Of a stretch of 64,000 nt of DNA, positions 35,872-45,900 are shown in pieces. Position numbers and translations under genes: made by a program. How positions within the stretch are numbered: the stretch's first letter is position 1; the number at the start of each line of letters is the position of its first letter. Origin of the DNA: an uncultured Lachnospiraceae bacterium (GTDB lineage Bacteria; Bacillota; Clostridia; Lachnospirales; Lachnospiraceae); the NCBI GenBank assembly GCA_910589385.1, contig CAJUTU010000008.1, forward strand, positions 1-64,000, written 5' to 3'. The notes below the pieces were generated by a model. That model did not search any database, had not been told where the DNA came from, and worked only from the letters and a program-made list of their open reading frames with translations.

Positions 35872-38574
35872 ATGAAAAACAGAGAAATTAGAGCATTTAT
35901 TGCAAGTATGATGTTGGTAAGCCTGGTGGCAGGCAGTCTTTTACCGGTTTCTGCAAATGTGCCGGCCAATGGAGAAACAACTGTAATTGCTGCGGAATAT
36001 ACAGGCGCAGAAAATACGGAGACTGCAAAGCAGGAGTCTGTAGATAAAGAGGAAACTGACAAAAAGAGAGAGGAAAAAACGTCAACATCTTCATCAGAAG
36101 ATTCTGCCGCAAAACCTACGAAATCGGAGACAGTTTATGCCAAAATAGACGGCACTGGTTCCGTAACATCAGTTACGGTATCAGATCAGTTGAAAAATAT
36201 ATCCGGAGAGTCAAAATTTAAGGATATTTCGGATCTGGAAGATATTATAAATGTGAAAGGGGAAGAATCCTATTCTGCGTCAGGGAAAGACCTTGTCTGG
36301 GATGCTGTGGGCGAAGATATCTGCTATCAGGGGACTACATCCAAAGAACTCCCTGTAGGAATTGAGATTTCCTATAAATTAGACGGAAAAGATGTTACGG
36401 CAGCCCAATTAGAAGGCAAAAGCGGGCATCTGGTGATGCGGTATACCTATAAGAATAAGACATCCGGTAAAGATAAAACGGCGACCCCGTTTATGATGGC
36501 TACCGGGCTTGTCCTTGATGAGGAAATATTTAAAAATGTAACAGTGGACCACGGAAAACTGATGTCCGACGGAGAGCGTAATATTGCGATCGGCTACGGG
36601 CTTCCGGCCATGAATGATATTTTGGATGTGGAGAACCTGGAGATTCCCGACTACTTTGAAGTGGAAGCTGATGTGACAGGCTTTGAGCCTGTGGAGGGGC
36701 TGACCATAGCAACAAACAGCGTGTTTAATGATCTGGAGACAGATGGATTTGAAAGTCTGGAGGATCTGGGCAGCTCCATGCAGGAATTGCAGGATGCATC
36801 CAGCCGGCTTGTCAGCGGCAGCGGGGAATTGAAGAATGGAATTGATACTTTGCTGGCATCTTCTGGTACGCTGGTAGATGGGATCGGACAGTTGACGGCG
36901 GGCGGAGAAGCACTGCAGTCCGGCGCGGGGGCGCTGGCAGCAGGCGGCAATGCCCTTGCCGAAGGAAACGCAGCTCTTGCTGACGGTACGGGCCAGCTTC
37001 TGAGCGGGGCGCAGACGCTGGCTTCTGGTGCAGGCCAATTGAATGCTGGGTTAAAGACAGCGGCGGCTCAGACGCAGAATGAATTACTGCCAGGGGTGAA
37101 AGCATTAGATGCAGGAGTTACGCAGATGCAGGAGTCCCTTGGGGAGCAGCTTCCTGCCCTCTGCAGCGGGGTTGCAGAATTGGATGCGGCCGTGAATGGA
37201 GAGAAAGACTCTCTGGCAGCAGGGACGGCTGCATTAAGCGACGGGGCGCAGGCGTTGGCGGCTGGCGCACAAAATTTGAAAGAGGGAATCAGTACTGCCC
37301 GTACGACACTTCAGAACTCCAGTGGAGAGATTTCTGAAAAAATTGAGCAGATATTAATGGGTGCGGCATCAGGCGCTGTGGTCACAAACGCGGATCCTGC
37401 GGCCATTACAAGGGATTTAGGCAGTTCTGCCATAAGCAGTGCGCAAAACGTTTCCGCAGAGGCCCAGTCGCTGGCAGGAGATCTGGAAGCAGCCCGGCAG
37501 AGTGCATATATGGCAGCACAAGGGAACGGAGGCTCGGATAGCGCAGTGCAATTACTGTATCAGGTACAAGGTATGCTTCCTGAAGAAGCGGCGGATGCAA
37601 GCGCGCTCATAGGCCAGGCGATCGGAGAGATCCAGAGTGACAATGAAGCAAAGAAAAGCGCGGCACAACAGGCGGCGGCACAGGTTGAAACGGCGATAGG
37701 GGCATCTCAGTCATTAAGTGCAGATGCCGGTATGATTATCAATGCCGGTCAAGAACTTTCCGTGCAGGCAGCAGCAGTAGGTGAGGCGGCACAAAATGTC
37801 AGCGATGCACAGCAGATGACGGCTGATCTGCAGAAAAGTCTTGCGGATGCAGCGGCCCAGATAGAAGGGGTATTAAATGCTGCTCTAGGGCAATTGGATG
37901 GAGGATTAGCAGACATAGAGGATGGCGCAAAGCAAATAAGTGACAATGCGTCAAAACTAAGTGACGGGGCTGCTGAACTGCAGGGCGGGATCCAGCAGGT
38001 TGCTGCTGGCGTGCAGGAACTAAACGGAAAGGTCAATGACCCGCAGAGCGGCCTGCAGGCCCAGGTTAATGCTGGTGTCGGTACATTGAAAGCAGGAACA
38101 TCAAAAATCGCATCAAGCGTGGAAGGGGATTTGGTCAGCGGGCTGAACCAGTTGGCTCAGGGAGCCGCTGCAGTAGAAGAAGGTGGCGCTCTCCTTTCCC
38201 AGAAAATGGGAGAAGCAAACGAAGGCGCGAAAAGTGCGGCTGCCGGAGCGCTTGAACTTGCATCAGGCGCTTCACGGCTGAATGATGGCGCTATTACATT
38301 AAAGGATGGGCTTTATACGCTGCAGTCAGGTTCCGGTGCCCTCATCAGCGGAGTACAGCAGTTGGATAATGGCGCGGCGGAACTGAACAATGGGATGATC
38401 CAATTTGACAAGGATGGGATCCAGAAGCTGGTTGATGTATTTGACGGTGATATCGAAGGCATGCTGGACAAAATGAACGAGGCGTTGGACAATTCCCGTG
38501 CATACAAAAGCTTCTCTGGAATATCCGATGATATGGACGGAGATGTAAAATTTGTATTCATAACAGAGGGATAA
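35872..38574 (+). CDS. Exported heptad-repeat protein, MMPL partner
   Basis: This 900-residue protein starts with a signal peptide (Lys/Arg start, hydrophobic core, cleavage likely near residue 26-29). A folded domain of about 250 residues follows, then blocks of the repeat xxxLxxG (about 310-400, 450-475, 680-720 and 756-850), as in YhgE/Pip-type proteins. Unlike YhgE it has no C-terminal membrane helix, so it is probably released or held by the pump. Ala/Gln-rich helices lie between blocks and suggest a long rod. GGAGG precedes ATG 35872, 86 bases after the MMPL stop. The function is unknown; a periplasm-like adaptor spanning the wall for the MMPL pump is inference. Confidence 0.8.
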   Translation: MKNREIRAFIASMMLVSLVAGSLLPVSANVPANGETTVIAAEYTGAENTETAKQESVDKEETDKKREEKTSTSSSEDSAAKPTKSETVYAKIDGTGSVTSVTVSDQLKNISGESKFKDISDLEDIINVKGEESYSASGKDLVWDAVGEDICYQGTTSKELPVGIEISYKLDGKDVTAAQLEGKSGHLVMRYTYKNKTSGKDKTATPFMMATGLVLDEEIFKNVTVDHGKLMSDGERNIAIGYGLPAMNDILDVENLEIPDYFEVEADVTGFEPVEGLTIATNSVFNDLETDGFESLEDLGSSMQELQDASSRLVSGSGELKNGIDTLLASSGTLVDGIGQLTAGGEALQSGAGALAAGGNALAEGNAALADGTGQLLSGAQTLASGAGQLNAGLKTAAAQTQNELLPGVKALDAGVTQMQESLGEQLPALCSGVAELDAAVNGEKDSLAAGTAALSDGAQALAAGAQNLKEGISTARTTLQNSSGEISEKIEQILMGAASGAVVTNADPAAITRDLGSSAISSAQNVSAEAQSLAGDLEAARQSAYMAAQGNGGSDSAVQLLYQVQGMLPEEAADASALIGQAIGEIQSDNEAKKSAAQQAAAQVETAIGASQSLSADAGMIINAGQELSVQAAAVGEAAQNVSDAQQMTADLQKSLADAAAQIEGVLNAALGQLDGGLADIEDGAKQISDNASKLSDGAAELQGGIQQVAAGVQELNGKVNDPQSGLQAQVNAGVGTLKAGTSKIASSVEGDLVSGLNQLAQGAAAVEEGGALLSQKMGEANEGAKSAAAGALELASGASRLNDGAITLKDGLYTLQSGSGALISGVQQLDNGAAELNNGMIQFDKDGIQKLVDVFDGDIEGMLDKMNEALDNSRAYKSFSGISDDMDGDVKFVFITEG

Positions 38575-38617
38575 CACACATATAATTTACTATCATTTGT
38601 TTCTGTTCCTGACGTAA

Positions 38618-38678
38618 TAAAAATCACCAGAAAAATCTACCGGGCGCTGCCCGAGGGGATTTTCTGGCGATTTTTATT
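38618..38678 (+). terminator. Terminator of the MMPL operon
   Basis: A long imperfect stem (AAAAATCACCAGAAAAATC with GATTTTCTGGCGATTTTT) is capped by an inner hairpin (CGGGC / GCCCG) and followed by a T-rich run. Confidence 0.8.
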
Positions 38679-38736
38679 TCTTTTTGTATTTCTTTAACAA
38701 TTTTTTACAAAAGTACTACCTATTTATAAAAAAATG

Positions 38737-38745
38737 TGGTACAAT
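38737..38745 (+). promoter_or_regulatory. Extended -10 promoter of glgC-glgD pair 1
   Basis: TGGTACAAT is an extended -10 box 35 bases before the start codon. No clear -35 box is seen. The leader is short and AT-rich. Confidence 0.55.
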
Positions 38746-38780
38746 CTGCATACAATATTTTATAGAATAGGGGATAAGAT

Positions 38781-39989
38781 ATGGCAAAAGAAATGATTGC
38801 AATGCTTCTTGCCGGCGGTCAGGGCTCACGTCTGTATGCGCTGACACAAAAGCTGGCAAAACCGGCAGTTCCTTTTGGCGGAAAATATCGTATTATTGAT
38901 TTTCCGCTGTCGAACTGCGTTAATTCAGGCATTGATACTGTTGGTATCCTTACCCAGTATCAGCCGCTTGTTTTGAACGAGTATATTGGAAATGGCCAGC
39001 CGTGGGATCTGGACCGCCTGTATGGCGGAGTCCATGTACTTCCGCCGTATCAGCAGGCATCCGGCTCTGACTGGTACAAAGGTACTGCGAATGCAATATA
39101 CCAGAATATTTCTTTCATAGAGCGTTATGACCCGAAGTATGTGATTATCCTGTCCGGTGACCAGATCTGCAAGCAGGACTACAGTGAGTTCTTGAAATTC
39201 CATAAGGAAAAAGGCGCGGAATTCAGTGTGGCTGTAATGGAAGTACCGTGGGAAGAGGCACCTCGTTTCGGGCTCATGGTAACAGATGAGAATGATAAGA
39301 TCACGGAATTCCAGGAGAAGCCGAAGAATCCGAAGTCAAACCTCGCTTCTATGGGAATCTATATTTTTAATTGGGACATCCTGAAACAGTATCTGGAAGA
39401 GGACGAGGCAGACCCGAATTCCGAAAATGATTTTGGGAATAACATCATCCCGAATCTTCTCCGTGACAACCGTACCATGTATGCATATCGCTTTAGCGGC
39501 TACTGGAAGGATGTGGGAACGATCTCATCCCTGTGGGAAGCGAATATGGAAGTTCTGGATCCAGAGCACAGCGGAATCAACCTGTTTGATGAAGACTGGA
39601 AGATCTACAGCCGTAACAGCGGTATGACCGGCCATAAGATCGGCGCGGATGCTGTGGTAGAGAATTCCATGATCACCGATGGCTGCCGTATCTGCGGCGA
39701 AGTAAAGCACTCCATCCTGTTTGCCGGTGTTCAAGTGGAAAAGGGCGCTAAGGTAGAGGATGCCGTTATTATGGGCGGCAGCGTGATCAAGGCTGGTGCA
39801 GTCGTAGAACATTGTATCATTGCAGAGAATGTGGTGATCGGTGAGAACGCAAAAGTGGGGGCTATGCCGGACAATGAATCTGATGGTGTGGCAACGGTCG
39901 GTTCCGGTGTTTATATCGGAGACGGCGCGAAGATCGGGCCAAAAGCGATGATCAATAAAAATGTAAAGGACGGTGAAGAGCAATGGTAA
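38781..39989 (+). CDS. glgC: Glucose-1-phosphate adenylyltransferase GlgC (copy 1)
   Basis: This 402-residue enzyme makes ADP-glucose from glucose-1-phosphate and ATP for glycogen synthesis. The N-terminal nucleotidyltransferase domain has LLAGGQGSRL (about 10-19), KPAVPFGGKYRIIDFPLSN and WYKGTANAIYQN. A C-terminal left-handed beta-helix forms the regulatory part. The catalytic loop reads SGDQICKQDY where most GlgC have GDHIYKMDY; the Asp is kept, but His and Tyr are changed. Its stop overlaps the glgD start by 7 bases, so the two subunits are co-made and probably form one heteromer. Confidence 0.93.
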   Translation: MAKEMIAMLLAGGQGSRLYALTQKLAKPAVPFGGKYRIIDFPLSNCVNSGIDTVGILTQYQPLVLNEYIGNGQPWDLDRLYGGVHVLPPYQQASGSDWYKGTANAIYQNISFIERYDPKYVIILSGDQICKQDYSEFLKFHKEKGAEFSVAVMEVPWEEAPRFGLMVTDENDKITEFQEKPKNPKSNLASMGIYIFNWDILKQYLEEDEADPNSENDFGNNIIPNLLRDNRTMYAYRFSGYWKDVGTISSLWEANMEVLDPEHSGINLFDEDWKIYSRNSGMTGHKIGADAVVENSMITDGCRICGEVKHSILFAGVQVEKGAKVEDAVIMGGSVIKAGAVVEHCIIAENVVIGENAKVGAMPDNESDGVATVGSGVYIGDGAKIGPKAMINKNVKDGEEQW

Positions 39990-41122
39990 ATTCGAATGCA
40001 GATGCATTGGGCATCATTTTCCCAAACAGTTATGATGGATTAGTGCCGGAACTGGTAGCTGACCGTCTGATGGCTTCGATTCCATTCGCAGGCCGTTACC
40101 GCATGATCGACTTTGTTTTATCCAGTATGGTCCACAACGGGATTGACAATGTTTCTATCATTGTCCGTAAGAATTATCATTCCTTGATGGATCATCTTGG
40201 ATCCGGACGTGAATGGGACCTGACTCGTAAAAACGGCGGTCTGAATATTGTTCCTCCGTTCGCACAGAAGAATGTGAAGGTTTATAACGGCCGTGTAGAA
40301 GCATTGGCAAGTGTTTTGAATTTTTTGAAGCGCCAGAAGGAAAAGTATGTCATTATGTCCGATGCCAATATTGCCGTGAATTTTGATTTTTCGGCATTTT
40401 TGGAGAAACATATCCAGAGCGGCGCAGATGTGACAGTCGCATATATAGAGCAGGAGATTCCGAAGAATATGCTTGAATCGGACATGGATTTCAGTGCTTA
40501 TTATTATACTCTGGAGTTGGAAAACGGCCGTGTGAATAACATTAAGATCAATTCTAAGGCATCCGGCGTGCAGAATTTTTCTATGAATATTTATGCCATT
40601 GACCGGGAATTACTGATCGATCAGATCCGGCAGGCAACTGTACGCGGCTATATTTTCTATGAGAGAGATATCCTGTCGCCCCATCTTGTGACTCTGAATG
40701 TACAAGGATATAAGTTTGAGGGGTATTATGCAAGGATCAGCGGCATGAACAGTTACTTTGAAGAAAATATGAAGATGCTGGATGATGCGAATGTGGATGC
40801 GCTCTTTGCAGATTCGGTTTATACGAAGATCCGTGATGATAATCCAACCAGATATATCCCGGGCTCAAAGGTGAAGAATATCATGGCTGCAGACGGCTGT
40901 GTGATCGAGGGAGAAGTGGAGAACTGTGTTCTGTTCAGAGGCGTGAAGATCGGAAAAGGCGCGAAAGTGAAAAACTGTGTACTGATGCAGGATACTGTTG
41001 TGGAAGCAGGAGCAGATATTGAATATCTGATTTCTGACAAGAATGTGGTGATTTCCGAAGGAAAACAGCTCAAAGGGACAGATACATTCCAGGTATTTGT
41101 AGAAAAAGGAAAACACGTATAA
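39983..41122 (+). CDS. glgD: GlgD regulatory subunit (copy 1)
   Basis: This 379-residue GlgC-like protein has lost the catalytic signature: the N-terminus reads LGIIFPNSYDGLVPELV instead of LAGGxGxRL, and the GD loop reads MSDANIAVNFDF. It keeps PFAGRYRMIDFVLSSM and the C-terminal beta-helix with GAKVKNCVLMQD. Such GlgD proteins are non-catalytic partners that activate or regulate GlgC in Firmicutes. ATG 39983 overlaps glgC. No terminator with a T-run follows; a strong hairpin lies at 41136-41209. Confidence 0.92.
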   Translation: MVNSNADALGIIFPNSYDGLVPELVADRLMASIPFAGRYRMIDFVLSSMVHNGIDNVSIIVRKNYHSLMDHLGSGREWDLTRKNGGLNIVPPFAQKNVKVYNGRVEALASVLNFLKRQKEKYVIMSDANIAVNFDFSAFLEKHIQSGADVTVAYIEQEIPKNMLESDMDFSAYYYTLELENGRVNNIKINSKASGVQNFSMNIYAIDRELLIDQIRQATVRGYIFYERDILSPHLVTLNVQGYKFEGYYARISGMNSYFEENMKMLDDANVDALFADSVYTKIRDDNPTRYIPGSKVKNIMAADGCVIEGEVENCVLFRGVKIGKGAKVKNCVLMQDTVVEAGADIEYLISDKNVVISEGKQLKGTDTFQVFVEKGKHV

Positions 41123-41135
41123 AATATATGGGACC

Positions 41136-41209
41136 GCATCCAGCCCATTGAAATCTGCCTGCCGGCTGTCCGAAGCGCCGGCGGCGCTTGTTTAGGACGG
41201 GCTGGATGC
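41136..41209 (+). other. Strong structured element after glgD
   Basis: GCATCCAGCCC at 41136-41146 pairs with GGGCTGGATGC at 41199-41209. Inside, GTCC / GGAC continue the right arm, and AAGCGCC / GGCGCTT form a tight tip. The left arm has a 21-nt bulge. No T-run follows, so it is not a typical terminator; it may protect the 3' end or be a remnant repeat. Confidence 0.55.
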
Positions 41210-41268
41210 CGTGTATCCATAAACAGTAACTAATCAATGGTAACATTGGTGAAATTACAAAAAATAAG

Positions 41269-41297
41269 TTGACATCTCTCGGGAAGGGTGCTATGAT
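41269..41297 (+). promoter_or_regulatory. rplJ-rplL promoter
   Basis: TTGACA and TATGAT are 17 bases apart, with the predicted start near 41304. This is among the strongest promoters in the window, as expected for ribosomal protein genes. Confidence 0.88.
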
Positions 41298-41308
41298 AAT
41301 CAGGCAAT

Positions 41309-41391
41309 TAGCTGCCGAAGACAGTAGGTGCCGTGAGGCATAAGCAGAAGAACGCCTACCGAGGAATGCGAGATTCATAGAATTGGATTTT
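41309..41391 (+). promoter_or_regulatory. L10 ribosomal-protein leader
   Basis: The Firmicute L10 leader signature is present: AGCTGCCGAAGACAGTAGGTGC, and the matching GCCTACCGAGG about 30 bases on. L10(L12)4 binds such leaders and represses its own operon. The hairpin at 41392-41424 follows directly. Confidence 0.92.
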
Positions 41392-41424
41392 ACCTCTGTG
41401 TCTTTGTGCGCACAGAGGTTTTAT
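41392..41424 (+). terminator. Attenuator of the L10 leader
   Basis: ACCTCTGTG / CACAGAGGT form a 9-bp stem followed by TTTAT. It is placed as the transcription attenuator of the L10 leader, used when L10 is in excess. Confidence 0.8.
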
Positions 41425-41592
41425 AATGTATACCCAAAGGGCATCCCGTAATGCATGTCCCCGTGGGACGGGCGGATTTCGTCCGTTAATGTATACTGAT
41501 TGGACTGCCGATGTTCAATAAGGTAATGATAGGCAGGACGATCCATTTTCCTTGTGGCAGTGTACAAATATAATAAGGAGGTGCACCAGAAC

Positions 41593-42111
41593 GTGGCAAA
41601 AGTTGAGTTAAAACAACCGATTGTAGAAGCGATCAGCGAAGAGATCAAGGATGCCAAATCTGTAGTTCTTGTTGACTACCGTGGATTAACTGTAGGACAG
41701 GATACGGAGCTTCGTAAACAGCTCAGAGAAGCCGGCATAGTATATAAGGTTTACAAAAATACTATGATGAAGAGGGCATTTGAAGGGACTGAGTTTGAAG
41801 GCCTTGATGATTGCTTGAAAGGGCCAAGCGCAATTGCAATCTCAAAAGATGACGTTACCGCTCCGGCCAGGATCATCTGCAACTTCGCAAAGACCGCAGA
41901 TAAGCTGGAATTAAAGGGCGGCGTAGTGGAAGGCCAGGTTTACGACGTGGCAGGACTGACAGAGTTATCTAAAATTCCGTCAAGAGAAGTGCTTCTTTCC
42001 AGATTGCTTGGAAGCATGCAGTCGCCGATTGCTAATTTCGCCCGTGTGATCAAGCAGATTGCTGAAAAGGACGGCGAGGCAGCAGAGGCTCCGGCAGAAG
42101 CAGCAGAATAA
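41593..42111 (+). CDS. rplJ: Ribosomal protein L10
   Basis: This 172-residue protein anchors the L7/L12 stalk to 23S rRNA. The frame is open from 41554, but AAGGAGGTG at 41575-41583 and the family N-terminus AKVELKQPIVEAI point to GTG 41593. The RNA-binding part shows VDYRGLTVGQDTELRKQLRE and the C-terminal helix ends in an Ala/Glu-rich tail that binds L7/L12. It is controlled by the leader at 41309. A further 170 bases between attenuator and gene are unexplained. Confidence 0.95.
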   Translation: MAKVELKQPIVEAISEEIKDAKSVVLVDYRGLTVGQDTELRKQLREAGIVYKVYKNTMMKRAFEGTEFEGLDDCLKGPSAIAISKDDVTAPARIICNFAKTADKLELKGGVVEGQVYDVAGLTELSKIPSREVLLSRLLGSMQSPIANFARVIKQIAEKDGEAAEAPAEAAE

Positions 42112-42152
42112 TAAAATCTAAAAGAAAAATATAAAAAATGGAGGATATGGAA

Positions 42153-42530
42153 ATGGCTAAGTTGACAACGGCTGAGATGATCGAAGCGATCAAAGAATTA
42201 TCAGTATTAGAGCTGAATGAATTAGTAAAAGCATGTGAAGAAGAATTTGGTGTATCCGCAGCAGCAGGTGTTGTAGTTGCAGCAGCAGGCGGAGACGGCG
42301 CAGCAGCAGAGGCAGAAAAAGACGAGTTTGATGTAGAATTGGTATCAGCAGGCGCATCTAAGGTTAAGGTGATCAAGGCTGTACGTGAGATTACAGGTCT
42401 TGGACTGAAGGAAGCTAAAGAACTGGTTGATAACGCTCCAAAGGTAGTGAAGGAAGCAGTTTCCAAGGCAGAAGCGGAAGAAATCAAGGCAAAACTGGAA
42501 GGCGAAGGCGCTGAAGTAAACTTGAAATAA
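42153..42530 (+). CDS. rplL: Ribosomal protein L7/L12
   Basis: The 125-residue stalk protein recruits translation GTPases. It has an N-terminal dimer domain (TAEMIEAIKELSVLELNELV), an Ala-rich hinge and the C-terminal domain with KVIKAVREITGLGLKEAKELV. ATG 42153 is 8 bases after GGAGG and is preferred over the upstream ATGs at 42138 and 42147. A strong terminator follows at 42640. Confidence 0.97.
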   Translation: MAKLTTAEMIEAIKELSVLELNELVKACEEEFGVSAAAGVVVAAAGGDGAAAEAEKDEFDVELVSAGASKVKVIKAVREITGLGLKEAKELVDNAPKVVKEAVSKAEAEEIKAKLEGEGAEVNLK

Positions 42531-42639
42531 GAACAGGGTTGGAAAACATTTGCGCAGCAGCGCAGGATAAATCCACAGACCTGAAAGATACCATGAGGTT
42601 ACAGGATATGCCGGAAGGCATGGATCGTAATGGCATGAG

Positions 42640-42671
42640 AACCGCAGATGAAATGCTCGTCTGCGGTTTTT
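42640..42671 (+). terminator. Terminator after rplL
   Basis: AACCGCAGA / TCTGCGGTT form a 9-bp stem with an 11-nt loop and a T5 run. It lies about 110 bases past rplL; incomplete read-through could still feed rpoB. Confidence 0.85.
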
Positions 42672-42794
42672 CGTCTTTATATAGTCTGTGTGGGCTTTCT
42701 GCTCTGCTTTGTTATAAAGCACTGGGACAGCGTATGTTTAGAATGCCCCATTACCACAGAAATGATAATTTGTCAAGAACTTTTTCGAAATGTG

Positions 42795-42824
42795 TTGACA
42801 TTGAAAAGTTGTTTATGCTATAGT
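42795..42824 (+). promoter_or_regulatory. rpoB-rpoC promoter
   Basis: TTGACA and TATAGT are 18 bases apart, with TGC giving an extended -10. The leader to rpoB is about 135 bases; no known RNA element was recognized in it. Confidence 0.8.
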
Positions 42825-42967
42825 AAAGAATGCGTTATTATGGAAAGATATACCGTTTATTACGAAATCCCAGTAACCGGAACCGGCAGGCGGACGGACT
42901 ATGAATAGGAACATCTCATCATAATTTCCGTACACATGCCAAAAAATTAATAAGGAGTGAAACGTCA

Positions 42968-45900
42968 ATGGAGAAAAACAGAATTCGTCCCATCACAAGC
43001 GGAAAAAGTTCACGCATGAGCTATTCCAGACAAAAAGAAGTATTACAGATGCCGAATTTAATTGAAGTTCAGAAGAATTCATACGAATGGTTCCTAACTG
43101 ACGGATTAAAAGAGGTTTTTAGTGATATTTCTCCGATTGCTGACTATAGTGGCCATCTGAGTCTGGAATTTGTTGATTTCAGATTATGCGAGGATGAAGT
43201 AAAGTACACAATTGAAGAGTGCAAAGAGCGGGATGCGACTTATGCTGCGCCTTTGAAAGTAAGAGTAAGGCTTTACAATAAAGAAAATGATGAGATCAAC
43301 GAGCATGAGATTTTCATGGGGGATCTTCCGTTGATGACAAAGACAGGGACTTTCGTGATTAACGGGGCAGAACGTGTTATTGTCAGCCAGCTTGTTCGTT
43401 CGCCGGGTATTTATTATGGGATTGCCCATGATAAGCTTGGTAAAAAGCTTTATTCTTCTACAGTCATTCCTAACCGAGGGGCATGGCTGGAATATGAGAC
43501 AGACTCCAATGACGTATTTTATGTTCGTGTAGACCGGACGAGGAAGGTTCCAATTACAGTGCTGATTCGTGCGCTTGGGATCGGAACCAATCCTGAGATC
43601 CTTGAATTATTCGGAGAAGAACCTAAGATTCTGGCAAGCTTTACCAAGGACACTGCTGAGAACTATCAGGAGGGGCTGCTGGAACTCTATAAAAAAATCC
43701 GTCCCGGTGAACCGCTTGCGGTAGACAGTGCGGAAAGCCTGATCACCAGCATGTTTTTTGATGCAAGGCGTTATGACCTTGCGAAGGTAGGACGGTATAA
43801 ATTTAATAAAAAATTGTTACTCAGGAACCGTGTGAAAGGACAGACTCTGGCAGAAGAGGTTGTCAGCACAGTTACAGGGGAAGTGATTGCGGAGGCAGGA
43901 ACCGTGATCACAAGAGAACTTGCCGATACGATCCAGAATTCGGCCGTTCCATTTCTGTGGGTAAAGGGTGAGGAAAGCACCCGCAATATTAAAATTCTTT
44001 CTAATATGATGGTAGACCTGCAGGCTGTTGTGGATATCGACCCAATGGAAGTGGGTGTTACAGAGCAGGTGTATTATCCTGTCCTGGAAGGGCTGCTTGA
44101 GGAGAGTGCAGGGGACATTGATGAACTGAAAGCGCTGATAAAGCGTGACATTCACGACCTGATTCCAAAGCACATTACGAAGGAAGACATTCTTGCTTCT
44201 ATTAATTATAATATGCATCTGGAATACGGCATGGGCAATGACGATGACATTGACCATTTAGGGAACCGCCGGATCCGTGCAGTTGGAGAATTGCTCCAGA
44301 ATCAGTACCGGATCGGCTTGTCAAGATTAGAGAGAGTTGTCCGTGAACGTATGACTACACAGGATCAAGAGGGGATTTCCCCACAGTCCTTGATCAATAT
44401 AAAACCAGTGACAGCAGCAGTGAAGGAATTCTTCGGTTCCTCCCAGTTGTCTCAGTTTATGGATCAGAATAATCCGCTGGGTGAGCTGACTCATAAAAGA
44501 CGTCTTTCCGCATTGGGACCAGGAGGATTGTCCCGTGAACGTGCCGGATTCGAGGTACGAGACGTGCATTATTCACACTATGGGCGGATGTGCCCCATTG
44601 AGACTCCTGAAGGTCCGAATATCGGTCTGATCAACTCTTTGGCATGCTATGCAAGGATCAATCAGTATGGCTTTGTGGAGGCGCCCTACCGTGTGATCGA
44701 TAAAACCAATCCGGATAATCCGGTGGTTACAGACGAAGTAGTCTATATGACTGCAGACGAAGAAGATAATTACCATGTAGCACAGGCCAATGAGGCGTTG
44801 GATGCGGAAGGGCATTTTGTGCGTAAGAATGTATCCGGCCGTTATAGGGAAGAAACGCAGGAGTATGAAAGAAGTAAATTTGACTTTATGGATGTGTCTC
44901 CGAAAATGGTGTTCTCTGTTGCTACGGCATTGATCCCATTCCTGGAAAATGATGATGCAAACCGTGCTTTGATGGGTTCCAACATGCAGCGTCAGGCAGT
45001 TCCGCTTTTAACGACCGAAGCGCCGGTTGTGGGAACGGGTATGGAAGTGAAGTCAGCAGTGGACTCGGGAGTCTGTGTGGTTGCAGAAAAAGCAGGTGTG
45101 GTAGAACGTTCTACCTCCACGGAGATCACAGTCAGATCAGATGACGGAAGCAAGAAGACGTATAAGCTGATGAAGTTCCAGCGAAGCAACCAGAGTAACT
45201 GCTATAACCAGAGACCGATTGTAAATAAGGGAGAAAGAGTGGAAGAGGGGCAGGTTATCGCAGACGGTCCATCCACTTCCAAGGGAGAGATGGCTCTTGG
45301 CAAAAATCCTTTGATCGGATTCATGACATGGGAAGGATATAATTACGAGGATGCCGTATTGCTCAGTGAACGTCTGGTACAGGACGATGTATATACTTCT
45401 GTCCATATAGAAGAATACGAGGCAGAGGCAAGAGATACGAAGCTTGGACCAGAGGAGATTACAAGGGATATTCCTGGTGTCGGTGATGAAGCGCTCAAGG
45501 ACCTGGATGAGCGGGGGATCATCCGTATCGGTGCGGAAGTCCGTGCAGGTGACATTCTGGTCGGCAAAGTGACCCCAAAAGGAGAGACGGAGCTGACCGC
45601 GGAGGAGCGGCTGCTGCGTGCGATTTTTGGAGAAAAGGCCCGTGAAGTCCGGGATACCTCTCTGAAAGTTCCGCACGGAGAGTACGGAATCGTTGTGGAT
45701 GCGAAAGTATTTACGAGGGACAATGGCGATGAACTGTCTCCGGGTGTCAATCAGTCGGTACGGATCTACATTGCGCAGAAGAGAAAGATTTCCGTAGGAG
45801 ATAAGATGGCAGGCCGTCATGGAAACAAGGGTGTAGTTTCCCGTGTGCTTCCGGTGGAGGATATGCCTTATCTGCCCAACGGGCGTCCTTTGGATATCGT

